NCBI GenBank assembly: GCA_002898535.1 | Contig: BEHN01000008.1 | Location: forward strand, 41,949-105,948 | Origin: a bacterium HR11 | Lineage (GTDB): Bacteria; Acidobacteriota; HRBIN11 | Reading direction: 5' to 3' | Length of the DNA: 64,000 bases | In this document: piece after piece, positions 27,771 to 36,857 of the stretch | Layout: each line of letters opens with the position of its first letter | How positions within the stretch are numbered: position 1 is the first letter of the stretch | The notes under the pieces: generated by a model | Databases searched by the model: none | What the model was told of the DNA's origin: nothing | Seen by the model: the letters and a program-made list of their open reading frames with translations, nothing else | Translations under genes and position numbers: made by a program

Positions 27771-28703
27771 TCACCCTCCCACCACGTTCAATTCGATCTT
27801 TTGGAATCCCTGCTCGGCGGCCCACAGGTCCAGGGGGAGGGCGGCGATTTCATCGATGAGGGGAACGGCATGGCCGTCGACGGAGAGGTCGATGCCCTTC
27901 AGATACCGGCGGCAACGGAGGCAGGCCTCGACCCGGACGTGGGGGAAGGCGTCGGTCTTGTAATACGCCAGATTCCAGAAGCGTTCCTCGCCGCAAGCCG
28001 GGCAACAGATCCGTTTGAAGCGCCACTCGACCCCGCACAGGGCACACAGGAGGGACCGCTTCGTGCCCTGGGCCTCGGGCCGTAGGACGGACAGCTGGGG
28101 CCGACTTCGGCAGAGCGGGCACAGGCCGCCTTCAACCCCCTCGGCGACCGCTTCGTCGAGCCATTCCTTGTCCGGATACCGGTCGGCCAGGAATTCGGCA
28201 TAGGGCTGAAGGAACAGCTTGGCCAGGAAAGCCAGGACGGCCTGAAGGTGGGCGGACTCTTCCTCCGTCTCAGCCAGCCCTGTCGGCAAAGCCTCATGTC
28301 GCCAATACGCTTGCAGGACCTGGCGGGCCTCCTCGGCCGTCAGGTCCGTCCGAAGCCGGTCGGCGACGGCCGCCAGGGTCGGCGGTCCGACCCGACGGAT
28401 CAGGTCCAGGTATTCATCAAAGAGGGGGAAGAACGCGGGCAGGTGGACGTCCAGGAAGTCGCTCCGAAGAGGGCGTTCATTCCCTTCCCAGACAAAGATC
28501 CCCCATCGGTCTGATAGGAGCTGACGGACAGACGTCTGGAAGGCGAAGACCTCGGGGCCCAGCTTCTGCTCGATGCGGCGATAGACTGCCTGCTGAAACC
28601 GGAGGACCTCCCGGGTAAAGTGCAGGACGTCACGGGCGAATTCGTATCGCTGGAGGAGGGTATCGACGCGCTGAATTCGCTGTTCCCACGAGAAGGAGGC
28701 CAT
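27771..28703 (-). CDS. fdhE: FdhE, formate dehydrogenase accessory protein
   Basis: A 310-residue cytosolic protein needed to mature formate dehydrogenase. The C-terminal half carries the paired CxxC rubredoxin-like knuckles typical of FdhE: CPLC, CALC, CPAC and CLRC (about residues 196-268). The N-terminal half is helical. It is last in the fdnGHI-fdhE operon, 90 bp after fdnI, and a perfect 12-bp hairpin lies in that spacer, so its expression may be tuned separately from the structural genes. Confidence 0.92.
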   Translation of the reverse strand: MASFSWEQRIQRVDTLLQRYEFARDVLHFTREVLRFQQAVYRRIEQKLGPEVFAFQTSVRQLLSDRWGIFVWEGNERPLRSDFLDVHLPAFFPLFDEYLDLIRRVGPPTLAAVADRLRTDLTAEEARQVLQAYWRHEALPTGLAETEEESAHLQAVLAFLAKLFLQPYAEFLADRYPDKEWLDEAVAEGVEGGLCPLCRSRPQLSVLRPEAQGTKRSLLCALCGVEWRFKRICCPACGEERFWNLAYYKTDAFPHVRVEACLRCRRYLKGIDLSVDGHAVPLIDEIAALPLDLWAAEQGFQKIELNVVGG

Positions 28704-28721
28704 TCAAACCTACGGGGAGGA

Positions 28722-28757
28722 CCCCAGGAGCGGGGGGGACACCCACCGCTCCTGGGG
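28722..28757 (-). promoter_or_regulatory. Perfect 12-bp hairpin between fdnI and fdhE
   Basis: CCCCAGGAGCGG (28722-28733) and CCGCTCCTGGGG (28746-28757) are perfectly complementary with a 12-base G/C-rich loop. The hairpin ends 19 bases before the fdhE start. It lacks a U tract, so an RNA-stability or attenuation element is more likely than a simple terminator. Confidence 0.5.
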
Positions 28758-28793
28758 AGACAGCGCTTGGTTTCCCGTCGTCGGGTTTTTGGC

Positions 28794-29411
28794 TCAAGAA
28801 GTGCGTTCAAACTCACGGGCCCATCGGGGATGATGCGCTCGCGCCCACGCTCGCGACACCCAACCCGTCAGCATGGCCCGCATACTGCCCCGCACGACGG
28901 CCGTTCCCATATAAATATGGGCGATCAGGCCTCCGATGGCAACCAGGGCGGCGACTTCATGGACCAGGATGCTCCATTCCCGCAAATTTCGGGAAAAGCG
29001 CATCGGAAACCACAGGGGGATGCCCGAAAGCAGGAGCAGGACGCCCATCAGGGTCATCGTCTTAAAGAGGAGCTTCTGGCCCGCATTAAAGCGGCCCGCT
29101 TCGGGAACGCCTTCTTCATGGCGGATGTACTTGTGGACCTGACGGAGCCACCGGCGGTCCAGGTCGTCCAGCTTCATGTCCCGCCGCCATTTCAGATACA
29201 TCGCCGTCAGGAATACGAACATGAGGACGCCGACGATGGGGTGCCACTGGCGGATGACGGGGCCGCCGCCCAGGACATAGGCCAGCCAGTAAAAGCTGGG
29301 GTGGAACAGGGCCAGGCCCGACAGGACCAGGTAGACGAAGGAAATCGCCACGGCCCAGTGAATGAGGCGCTCGGCCATCGTGAAACGCTGAATTTCGTCC
29401 CGGTCGGCCAT
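28794..29411 (-). CDS. fdnI: Formate dehydrogenase cytochrome b556 subunit (gamma)
   Basis: A 205-residue membrane protein with about four transmembrane helices. Candidate haem b ligands are the His in LIHWAVAIS (helix 1), WHPIVGV (helix 2) and HEVAALVAIGGLIAHIYMG (helix 4). It passes electrons from the FdnH clusters to the quinone pool and anchors the complex at the outer face of the inner membrane. It starts 31 bp after fdnH in the same operon. Length and layout fit the FdnI/FdoI family. Confidence 0.92.
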   Translation of the reverse strand: MADRDEIQRFTMAERLIHWAVAISFVYLVLSGLALFHPSFYWLAYVLGGGPVIRQWHPIVGVLMFVFLTAMYLKWRRDMKLDDLDRRWLRQVHKYIRHEEGVPEAGRFNAGQKLLFKTMTLMGVLLLLSGIPLWFPMRFSRNLREWSILVHEVAALVAIGGLIAHIYMGTAVVRGSMRAMLTGWVSRAWARAHHPRWAREFERTS

Positions 29412-29442
29412 GGGCCACCTCCCTGGATTTCACGCCGTTTCC

Positions 29443-30312
29443 CTACTTCCCCGTATCCTCTTCCCGGACCCGGTGGGGGCCGAAGCGGAGATAATGGACA
29501 AAGGCGGCCAGGATGCCGCCAAACACGATGAGGCGGCCCAACCACTTCAGGGGTCCCTTCCACAGCTTCAGGGTCCACGAGACCTTCGGGTCTTTCGGCA
29601 GGCCGTAGTCTTCCGGCCGGTCCGCATGGGGCAGGACGTAGATGACGTGGGTCCCGCCGACGCCCGGCGGGTCGTAGACGCCGGCCTTCGTAAAGCCCCG
29701 CTCCTTCAACTGCTCGACCCGCCGGTGGGCGATCTGAAGGAGCTTCTCCTTCGTCCCGAAGCTCAGGCAGTTCGTCGGGCAGGCCTTGATGCAGGCCGGT
29801 TCGAGACCGGCGGCGACCCGGTCCGAGCAAAGCGTGCATTTGGAGACCTTGCCCGTCTGGGGATTCAGCCGGGGCACGTCGAAGGGACAGCCCGTGATGC
29901 AGTAGCCACAGCCGATGCAGTTCTCTTGTACGAAGTCCACGATCCCGTTGGCGTACTGGACGATGGCGCCCGGCGCCGGACAGGCCCGGAGGCACCCGGG
30001 GTCGGCGCAGTGCATGCACTGGTATTTCGTCATCGTCCATTCGAGCCGGCCGTCCTGGTGGAGGACTTCCCGGAACTTGATGAGTTGCCAGAAGTTCCAC
30101 TGGAGGTCCGGCATCGTCTGGTAGGAGCCGGTAAAGGGCCGGTCCACGCTGGGCGGCAGGTCGTTCCACTCCTGACAGGCGACCTCGCAGGCCTTGCAAC
30201 CGATGCAGGAGGAGACGTCGATGAGCTTGGCGACCCGGGGCGCTTCCTTCATCCCGGGGGCCGGCGTCGTCGTGGCCGAGACGGCCTTGACTTCCAGGCT
30301 GACCGTCGGCAT
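29443..30312 (-). CDS. fdnH: Formate dehydrogenase iron-sulfur subunit (beta)
   Basis: A 289-residue ferredoxin-like subunit holding four [4Fe-4S] clusters. Cys groups are in CIGCKACEVACQ, CADPGCLRACP, CIGCGYCITGCP and CTLCSDRV ... CIKACP. One C-terminal membrane helix (about 262-278) anchors it to FdnI, as in FdnH. It receives electrons from the molybdenum/tungsten site of FdnG and passes them to the haems. It lies 19 bp after fdnG. Confidence 0.95.
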   Translation of the reverse strand: MPTVSLEVKAVSATTTPAPGMKEAPRVAKLIDVSSCIGCKACEVACQEWNDLPPSVDRPFTGSYQTMPDLQWNFWQLIKFREVLHQDGRLEWTMTKYQCMHCADPGCLRACPAPGAIVQYANGIVDFVQENCIGCGYCITGCPFDVPRLNPQTGKVSKCTLCSDRVAAGLEPACIKACPTNCLSFGTKEKLLQIAHRRVEQLKERGFTKAGVYDPPGVGGTHVIYVLPHADRPEDYGLPKDPKVSWTLKLWKGPLKWLGRLIVFGGILAAFVHYLRFGPHRVREEDTGK

Positions 30313-30331
30313 GGCAGTCCCCCCTGGGTCG

Positions 30332-33300
30332 TTACGCCTTTTCGAGTTTGACGAGGAATCCCTTGTATTCGGGGGCGAAGGAGTTCGGGTCGAGGACCGT
30401 CGGCGTCAGGATGTTGGCCAACCCGCCCTCCTGCTTGCCGCGTCCGAGGAAGCCCCAGTGGATGGGCATGCCGATCTGATAGACCGTCCGCCCGTTCACG
30501 ATCATGGGCCGGATCCGCTTGGTCACCATCGCCCGGCCCCGGACCTCGCCCCGGGCCGAAATCACGCGAACCATGTCGCCGTTTTTGATACCCTTTTTCT
30601 GGGCCAGCTCCTCGGGGACCTCGATGAAGAACTCGTTCTGAAGCTGGACATTGTACGGGTTGTTCTTCGTCCAGTAGTGGAAGTGCTCGGTCAGCCGGTA
30701 CGTCGTACAGGCGATGTCGTAGCCCTCGTCGGGCGTGCCCAGCCGGTCGTATCGGGTCGTCTTGAAGACGACGGCGACGGGATTCGAGCTGTGGGAGGGG
30801 TGGAGGACGTTCTTCACGGGCGACTCGAGGGGCTCGTAGAACTCGGGGAAGGGCCCGTCGGCGAACTGACCCGGGACGAACAGGCGGGCGACGCCCTCGG
30901 GGAGCATGATGAAGGGGCCGAGGCCCGTCGTCACGGCCTCCGGCGGGGCGTCCGCCTTGTAGTCGGGCACGTCGCCGACCCACTTCCCGTTCTTCCAGAC
31001 GAGGACCGGCCGGCTCGGGTCCCACGGCCGGCCCTGGGGATCGGCCGAACAGCGGTTGTACATGATGCGGCGGTTGGCCGGCCAATTGAACGACCAGTGA
31101 TGGAAGAACCCCATGCCCGTCGGGTCTTCCGTCGAGCGCCGCTGGGCGTTGTTGCCGGCATTCGTGTAAACGCCGATGTACAGCCAGTTGCCCGACAGCG
31201 TCGAGCCGTCGGCCCGGAGTTGCAGGAAGGCGCTGAGCTGGTCGCCGGCCTTCAGGACGACCTTCGTCGGGTCCTTCTCGTCGGGGACGTCCGTCAGGGC
31301 CCAGCCGTTGATCTCCTTGAGGACTTCTTCGAGGGACGGGTTCGTCGGGTTCGTGTACCACCAGTTCAGGGCCAGGATGGGGTCGGGGAACTTGCCGCCT
31401 TCCTTCTGATAGAGCTCCCGGACCTTCAGGAAGAGGCGGGCGATGATCTCCTGGTCGGGCTTCGCCTCGCCGGGCGGGTCGATGGCCTTCCACTTCCACT
31501 GAATCCAGCGGCCCGAGTTCGTGAAGGTCCCGTCCTTTTCGGCGAAGTTGGCGGCCGGCAGGAGGAAGACTTCCGTCTGGACGTCCTGGGGCTTCAGGCC
31601 GACCAGCTGGAGGATCTCGGGCTTCCAGAAGTTGGCCGTCTCCGTCGGGAACGTCTCGGCGACGACGAGCCACTTCAGCTTCGCCAGGGCGGCGATGACC
31701 TTGCGGGAGTGGGGTCCGTTGTTGACGGGGTTCATCCCGAAGCTGATGAAGCCCTCCATCTTCCCCTGGTGCATGTGGTCGAAGATGAAGGCCCAGCTCC
31801 AGTTCTCCGGCTGGCCCGTCTGGGGGTCTTCGGGGAGCTTGGGGTGGAGGTGGTAGCCGAAGTCGTTGTCCCTCGTGGCGTGGTCGCCGTAGAAGGCCTT
31901 CAACTGGCTGACGAAGAAGCGGTCGAGGTACTGCCAGAAGTTCATCGCGTTCGGGCGCAGGGGCTTCGGCGTGTGGGCCTCGAGGTACGCCTTCAGGCTC
32001 TGGTGGGCGGCCTTCGGGATGGGGATGTACCCGGCCGTGTTGTGGTAGGCCATCCCGCAGTCGGTCCCGCCCTGGATGTTGGCATGGCCCCGCAAGGCGT
32101 TGACGCCGCCGCCGGCGACGCCCACGTTGCCGAGCAGGAGCTGGAGCATCGCCGCCGCGTGGATGAGCTGGACCGAATGGCTGTGGTGGGTCCATCCTAA
32201 GGCGTACAGGAAGGTCGCCGCCTTGTCGGGCTTGTAGGTCGACGTGATGATGTCGGCGGCCTTGAGGAAGTCTTCCTTCGAGCACCCGCAGATCTGAGCG
32301 ACGACCTCGGGCGTATAGCGGGCGAAGAACTTCTTCATGAGCTGGAAGACACACCGGGGATGCTGGAGGGTCAGGTCGACCCGGGCGTAGCCCTGCTCGT
32401 CCCGTTCATAGTCCCATGTGGATTTATCCACATAAGCCTTTTTCGACTCGTCCCAACCGGAGAAGACGCCTTCCTTTTCGTCGAACTCGTAGCCTTCCTT
32501 CACGATGAAGGGGGCGTTCGTGTAGTACTTGATGTACTCCTCATGGTACCGGCCGTTCTGGAGGGCGTAGTTGATCAGGCCGTTCAGGAAGGCGATGTCG
32601 GTGCCCGTGCGGATCTGCACGAAATGGTCGGCGACGGCCGCCGTGCGGTTGAAGCGGGGGTCGACGCACACGAGCTTGGCATTCCGCTTCCGCTTGGCCT
32701 CCATCACGAAGCGGAAGCCGACGGGGTGGTTCTCGGCCGGGTTGCCGCCCATCGCCACGATGACGTCGGCGTTGGCGATGTCGGTCCAGCCGTTGGTCAT
32801 CGCCCCACGGCCGAATGTGGCGGCCAGACTGGCCACCGTCGGGCCGTGTCAGATACGGCTCTGCTGTTCCAGGGGGATGATGCCGAGGCCCGCCCGGAAC
32901 GCCTTCGTGATGAGGTAGTTGTTTTCGTTCGTGTCCGTACAGCCGCCGATGACGCCGATGGCCGTCAGGGCGTGGACGATGCGGCCCTTATGGTCTTGCT
33001 CGATCAGGTGCCGGTCCCGCGTATCCTTGATGCGACGGGCGATCTGCTCGATGGCCCAGTCCCAGGACTTTTCTTCCCATCGGTCGCTTCCGGGCGCCCG
33101 GTACAGGACCTTCGTCAGCCGCAGGTCGTTGACGATGTTCTGCTTGAGGGTGATCCCCTTGGGGCACAGCGTGCCGCGATTGATAGGGCTGTCGGGGTCG
33201 CCCTCGACGTGGACGACCGTCGTGCCCGTGACGTTGTGCGCCTTGTCGCCGAGGGTGTGAATGATCACGCTACAACTGACGGAGCAATAGGGGCAGATGC

Positions 33301-33445
33301 TCCGCGTCTCGGTCGTCCGGTCGATCTTGAGCGTCCGGGTCTGGGCCAGGGCCGGTCGCACGTCGAAGCCGAAGGCCTTCACGAGGGCGCCGCCCGCCCC
33401 GAGCTGAAGGCCCAGCTTGAGGAAGGACCTTCTCGTGAGCTCCAT
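30332..33445 (-). CDS. fdnG: Formate dehydrogenase catalytic subunit (alpha), selenocysteine-containing
   Basis: A 1037-residue Mo/W-bisPGD enzyme that oxidises formate to CO2 in the periplasm. The N-terminus has a twin-arginine signal (TRRSFLKLG, residues 4-12). The [4Fe-4S] Cys follow (CPYCSVSC ... TLCPKG). An in-frame TGA at 32851-32849 is codon 199, in the context QQSRI-U-HGPTVASL, which is the conserved active-site position of FdnG/FdoG. The bases after it fold into a bacterial SECIS hairpin, so I read it as selenocysteine and join both frames. The ATG at 33445 is preceded by GGAGG at 7 bases and a sigma70-like promoter. selA, selB and selC are not in the window. Confidence 0.95.
32806..32848 (-). 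promoter_or_regulatory. SECIS hairpin directing selenocysteine insertion in fdnG
   Basis: Directly 3' of the UGA the mRNA can pair CACGGCC (32848-32842) with GGCCGTG (32812-32806) and, inside, GGTGGCC (32837-32831) with GGCCGCC (32825-32819). This leaves the apical loop AGUCU, similar to the GGUCU loop of E. coli fdhF. Bases are given in mRNA sense. Confidence 0.9.
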
Positions 33446-33469
33446 GCACGACCTCCGGGGTATCACCGT

Positions 33470-33498
33470 ATTATACTGGGAGGAGCGTCCGTTGTCGA
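33470..33498 (-). promoter_or_regulatory. Sigma70-like promoter of the fdnGHI-fdhE operon
   Basis: On the minus strand TCGACA (33498-33493) and a perfect TATAAT (33475-33470) are 17 bases apart. Transcription would start near 33463, about 18 bases before the fdnG ATG, leaving just enough room for the GGAGG ribosome site. Confidence 0.65.
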
Positions 33499-33521
33499 AT
33501 TCACTGTGGGTCTCACCCAAC

Positions 33522-33585
33522 AGAGCCGTTCGGTTGGTGAAAACCCGCATGGATTCGGCTTTTCACCAACCGAACGGCTCTGGTA
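33522..33585. repeat. Minimal palindromic family-A element between fdnG and argR
   Basis: AGAGCCGTTCGGTTGG begins a 22-base arm (about 33525-33546) that is matched perfectly by its complement at about 33562-33583, with GCATGGATTCGG-containing DNA in the loop. It is two family-A ends joined back to back. On the plus strand TTTTCA (33560-33565) inside it and TATCTT (33584-33589) at its edge could serve argR as a weak promoter. Just beyond it CTGCATC-type words run to 33633. Confidence 0.8.
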
Positions 33586-33646
33586 TCTTGCATTCTGCAT
33601 CCTGCATCTTGTATCCTGCATCCCGCATCTTCCGTTTCATCGGCCC

Positions 33647-34117
33647 ATGCCGATATCCAAGGCCGTTCGTCAACGGTGGATTCGGGAGATCCTCGAACAG
33701 GAGGTCATCGGGACCCATCGGGACCTGCAGGCCCGCCTGGCGGCCCGGGGGGCCTCGGTGACGCAGGCGACCATCTCCCGGGACTTGCGGGAGATGGGCG
33801 TCGTCCGCATCCCCATCGGCCGGGGCCGATCCCGCTATGTCCTTCCGGCCCCGGTCCCGGCCCCGAAGCCGGAGCCCGAACAGGTTCGGTCTGTCTTCCA
33901 ACAGTTCATCATGGACGTCCGGGGCACGGGAAACCTCGTCCTGATCAAGACGACCCCGAGCGCGGCTCCGGCCGTGGCCGACCTGTTGGACCGCTTGGCC
34001 TGGCCCGAACTCCTGGGGACCGTGGCCGGCGAGGACACGATCCTGGCCGTCCTGAATTCGGCCCGACATCGGGGAGAGTTCATCCGGAAGTTGGACCGCT
34101 TTCGTCGGACGACGTGA
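33647..34117 (+). CDS. argR: ArgR, arginine repressor
   Basis: A 156-residue regulator with the ArgR winged helix at the N-terminus (THRDLQARLAARG, then VTQATISRDLREMGVVRIP) and the C-terminal arginine-binding hexamerisation domain (GTVAGEDTILAVLNS). With arginine as corepressor it normally controls arginine biosynthesis and catabolism genes, none of which is in the window. There is no good ribosome site before the ATG at 33647. The long frame upstream is antisense to fdnG and is not used. It is followed 21 bp later by the DUF423 gene. Confidence 0.92.
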   Translation: MPISKAVRQRWIREILEQEVIGTHRDLQARLAARGASVTQATISRDLREMGVVRIPIGRGRSRYVLPAPVPAPKPEPEQVRSVFQQFIMDVRGTGNLVLIKTTPSAAPAVADLLDRLAWPELLGTVAGEDTILAVLNSARHRGEFIRKLDRFRRTT

Positions 34118-34138
34118 ATACCCGGGAAAGGCGAGGCT

Positions 34139-34501
34139 ATGCGGACATGGGGTATCATCGGGGCCTTAGGGCTCCTGCTCGGCGTAGCCCTGGGGGCCTT
34201 TGGGGCGCACGGCCTGCGGCGTTCCATCCCACCGGACCGCTTGAACGTCTTTGAGGTCGGGGTCCGGTATCAGCTCGTCCACGCCCTTGCCCTGCTCGTC
34301 GTGGCCGTCCTGGCCGAACGGGTCCCTCTGGCCGGATACGCCGGTCTGTGCTATACCCTCGGCATCGCCCTGTTCTCGTTCAGCCTGTATGCCCTGGCCC
34401 TGACGGGCGCCCGATGGCTGGCGGTCCTCACGCCCCTCGGGGGCGTCTGCTTCCTGGCAGGGCACTTTCTCCTGCTTATCGGCTTCCTCCGGCTTCGGTA
34501 A
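34139..34501 (+). CDS. DUF423 family membrane protein
   Basis: A 120-residue protein with four predicted transmembrane helices. Conserved family wording is present: GALGLLLGVALGAFGAHGLR at the N-terminus, YQLVHALALL in the middle and LTPLGGVCFLAGHFLLL at the C-terminus. This matches the YgdD/DUF423 family, whose role is unknown. It probably shares a transcript with argR. Confidence 0.88.
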   Translation: MRTWGIIGALGLLLGVALGAFGAHGLRRSIPPDRLNVFEVGVRYQLVHALALLVVAVLAERVPLAGYAGLCYTLGIALFSFSLYALALTGARWLAVLTPLGGVCFLAGHFLLLIGFLRLR

Positions 34502-34546
34502 AGACGGCCCGGGGAACCCTCTGCCCTCGGTGAATCCCTTCCGCCC

Positions 34547-35605
34547 CTACCCCTGTCGGAAGGACATCCAGAAGGCCGTGCCGAGTTCCCACGCCGGGTC
34601 GGCGTCCATCCGGAGGGGGTCGTCCCGGTGGCCGGCCTGAAAGTGAGCCACGGCCGCCGCCCCGATCATGGCCGCGTTGTCCGTACAGAGGCTTGGACGG
34701 GGGATGTAGACGGGGACGCCCGTCTCTTCGGAAAGGGCCTGCATGGCCCGGCGGAGCTGGCGATTCGAGGCGACGCCCCCGGCCACGAGGAGGGCCCGGA
34801 CGGGGATCATCCGAAGGGCCCGACGGGTCCGGTCGAGGAGTTGCTCGACGGCGGCCTGCTGGAAGGACGCCAAGAGGTCATACGTCCGCTGGGGCCACCG
34901 GCCCTCGGCGTCCGGGGCAAAGGCCGCCGGGTCCCGCTTCAAGACGTTCATGACGTTCGTCTTCAGGCCGCTGAAGCTGAAGTCGAGGGACCCGTCCGAC
35001 ATCTGGGGGACCGGGAAGGAAAAAGCGCGGGGGTCGCCCGACTCGGCCATGCGGTCGATGATGGGGCCGCCGGGGTAGCCGAGACCCAGCATTTTGGCCA
35101 CCTTGTCGAAGGCCTCCCCGACGGCGTCGTCCCGGGTCCGAGCGACGAGTCGGAAGTCGAGCCAGTCGGCGATGTAGTAGAGATGCGTGTGGCCCCCGGA
35201 CACGGCCAGGCCCAGGGCCGGCAGGGGGACGTCGGGGACCTCCAGGCGCACGGCGCACAGATGGCCCTCGACGTGATGAACCCCCACGAGGGGCTTGTCG
35301 TAAGCCACGGCCAGGCCCTTCGCGAAGGCGACCCCGACCAGGAGCGACCCGGCCAAGCCGGGGCCCCGCGTGACGGCGATCCCGTCGAGGGCTTCAGCGG
35401 AAAGACCAGCCTCCCGAAGCGTCGCCTCGAAGACGGCCGGAAGGACTTCTAATTGCCGGCGGGCCGCCAGCTCCGGGACGACGCCCCCGTAAGGACCGTG
35501 CTCCATCTGGGAGGCGACCCGGTGACCGAGGACTTGAAACTCGTCGGTCACGACGGCCACGGCCGTCTCGTCGCAAGACGTTTCGATGGCCAGATAGACA
35601 AGCAT
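34547..35605 (-). CDS. tsaD: TsaD, tRNA N6-threonylcarbamoyladenosine transferase
   Basis: A 352-residue ASKHA-fold enzyme that transfers the threonylcarbamoyl group to A37 of ANN-decoding tRNAs together with TsaB and TsaE. Hallmarks are the start LAIETSCDETAVAVV, metal-binding HHVEGH, the glycine-rich SGGHTHLYY, and GVASNRQLR near the C-terminus. Length is normal. No clear ribosome site precedes the ATG. The partner genes are not nearby. The O-methyltransferase gene ends 36 bp upstream on the same strand. Confidence 0.96.
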   Translation of the reverse strand: MLVYLAIETSCDETAVAVVTDEFQVLGHRVASQMEHGPYGGVVPELAARRQLEVLPAVFEATLREAGLSAEALDGIAVTRGPGLAGSLLVGVAFAKGLAVAYDKPLVGVHHVEGHLCAVRLEVPDVPLPALGLAVSGGHTHLYYIADWLDFRLVARTRDDAVGEAFDKVAKMLGLGYPGGPIIDRMAESGDPRAFSFPVPQMSDGSLDFSFSGLKTNVMNVLKRDPAAFAPDAEGRWPQRTYDLLASFQQAAVEQLLDRTRRALRMIPVRALLVAGGVASNRQLRRAMQALSEETGVPVYIPRPSLCTDNAAMIGAAAVAHFQAGHRDDPLRMDADPAWELGTAFWMSFRQG

Positions 35606-35641
35606 GGCGCCAAAACGGGTGTGGGTTTGGGGTGATGGGTG

Positions 35642-36691
35642 TCAGGAGCCGGCGCCGGTCTTCCGGGCTTCATACAGCGTCTGGACCGGAATCCGCCGGA
35701 GGCGAACCCGGCGGACCCGGTCCCAGCCGGCGTCCCGGAGCCAGGCCTGCAGGTCCGCCTCCGTGTACGTCGAAGCCGCCGACGTCAGGTAGAAGTGCAG
35801 GCCCAGGAAAGCGGCGTCCGGTCGCCGGAGACGGGGCGATGCGAAGTAGTCCAAGACGGCCAGCGTCCCGTCCGGCGCCAGGGCCGCATAGACCCGCCGG
35901 AACAATTCCACGTTCTGGGCCGGCGTCAGGTGATGGATGACCTGAAAGCACAGGACGCCGTCGTAGGGTCCGCCGAGGTCGTCCCGCAGGAAGTCGCCCT
36001 CGACGAACGTCACCCGGTCGCTCATCCCGGCCCGCTCGATGACCTCCCGTCCGATGCGGGCGCTCCCGGGCAAGTCCAGGACCGTCGCCCGCAGGGTCGG
36101 GTACCGGCGGCACAGCTCGGCGGCGTACCATCCGTGTCCACCGCCCAGGTCGAGGAGCCGCCGGGGCCGCGGAGGAAGCCGCAGACGGCGGGCGACTTCC
36201 GGGGCGGCCAGGCGGGCCAGCTCATACATGGCCGTGACATACCTTCGCCAGAAGGGATTCTCCGGCGGGGTCGCGTGGATGTCAAAGCCACGGCCCGTCC
36301 GGACGACTTCCTCCAGGCGGGACCACCAGGCCCACTGGTCTTCGTTGAACTCGAGGAACGTCCCGACGTAAGTCGGGGAGGCCGGGTCGAGCCAGCGGCG
36401 GAGGCGGTCTCGCAGTTCATACCGGTCGCCCCGCCGTCGCAGGTGGCCCAACGCCGTCAGGCAGGCCAGCAGGTGACCCGTCCCGGCCGGGTCCAGACCC
36501 AGCCGGTCGGCCAGCTCCCCGGCCGTCGCCGGATGCCGGGTCAGCTCGGCGTAGAGGCCCAGGCGCACGCCGGCCATCACGACCCGGGCGACGCCCATCC
36601 CGAACATCGCCTCGGCGACCGGGACGGGCGCCCGGTTCGCCCACAGGGCCAGGCGTTCGACCCAATCGTCTGGCTGGATTCGAAAGCGCAT
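35642..36691 (-). CDS. SAM-dependent O-methyltransferase (acetylserotonin methyltransferase-like)
   Basis: A 349-residue enzyme with an N-terminal winged-helix dimerisation domain (about 20-95; ATAGELADRLGLDPAGTGHL) and a C-terminal Rossmann methylase (SAM motif LLDLGGGHGWYAAEL at about 173-187, then VIHHLTPAQNVELFRRV). This is the layout of plant-type small-molecule O-methyltransferases and bacterial polyketide/carotenoid methylases. The substrate is unknown and no biosynthetic cluster is adjacent. The frame runs 44 codons further upstream without family similarity, so the ATG at 36691 was chosen. Confidence 0.82.
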   Translation of the reverse strand: MRFRIQPDDWVERLALWANRAPVPVAEAMFGMGVARVVMAGVRLGLYAELTRHPATAGELADRLGLDPAGTGHLLACLTALGHLRRRGDRYELRDRLRRWLDPASPTYVGTFLEFNEDQWAWWSRLEEVVRTGRGFDIHATPPENPFWRRYVTAMYELARLAAPEVARRLRLPPRPRRLLDLGGGHGWYAAELCRRYPTLRATVLDLPGSARIGREVIERAGMSDRVTFVEGDFLRDDLGGPYDGVLCFQVIHHLTPAQNVELFRRVYAALAPDGTLAVLDYFASPRLRRPDAAFLGLHFYLTSAASTYTEADLQAWLRDAGWDRVRRVRLRRIPVQTLYEARKTGAGS

Positions 36692-36857
36692 GGATGTCCA
36701 TGGAGCGCCGGGTCCTGGAGAGGGGTCCCTGACTCTACAGAGCGACGGCGCGACGACACCGATTCGGACCCTCCTGCCCGAACGACGGCTTCTTTTCAGA
36801 CCTCGCCCCCCTCGCCGGGACATTCCGCCGTCCCGCTGGGGGCGTCCGGTCGCCGGG

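Noticed and set aside
30194..32354. Very long open frames on the strand opposite fdnG, and similar ones opposite the histidine kinase and the aminotransferase.
   Set aside because: They mirror real genes in a GC-rich genome where antisense stops are rare; the peptides are Arg/Gly/Pro/Asp-rich and match no fold, while the opposite strand has clear motifs.
30332..33445. Formate dehydrogenase alpha as two genes or a pseudogene.
   Set aside because: The only interruption is a UGA at the conserved selenocysteine site with a SECIS hairpin after it.
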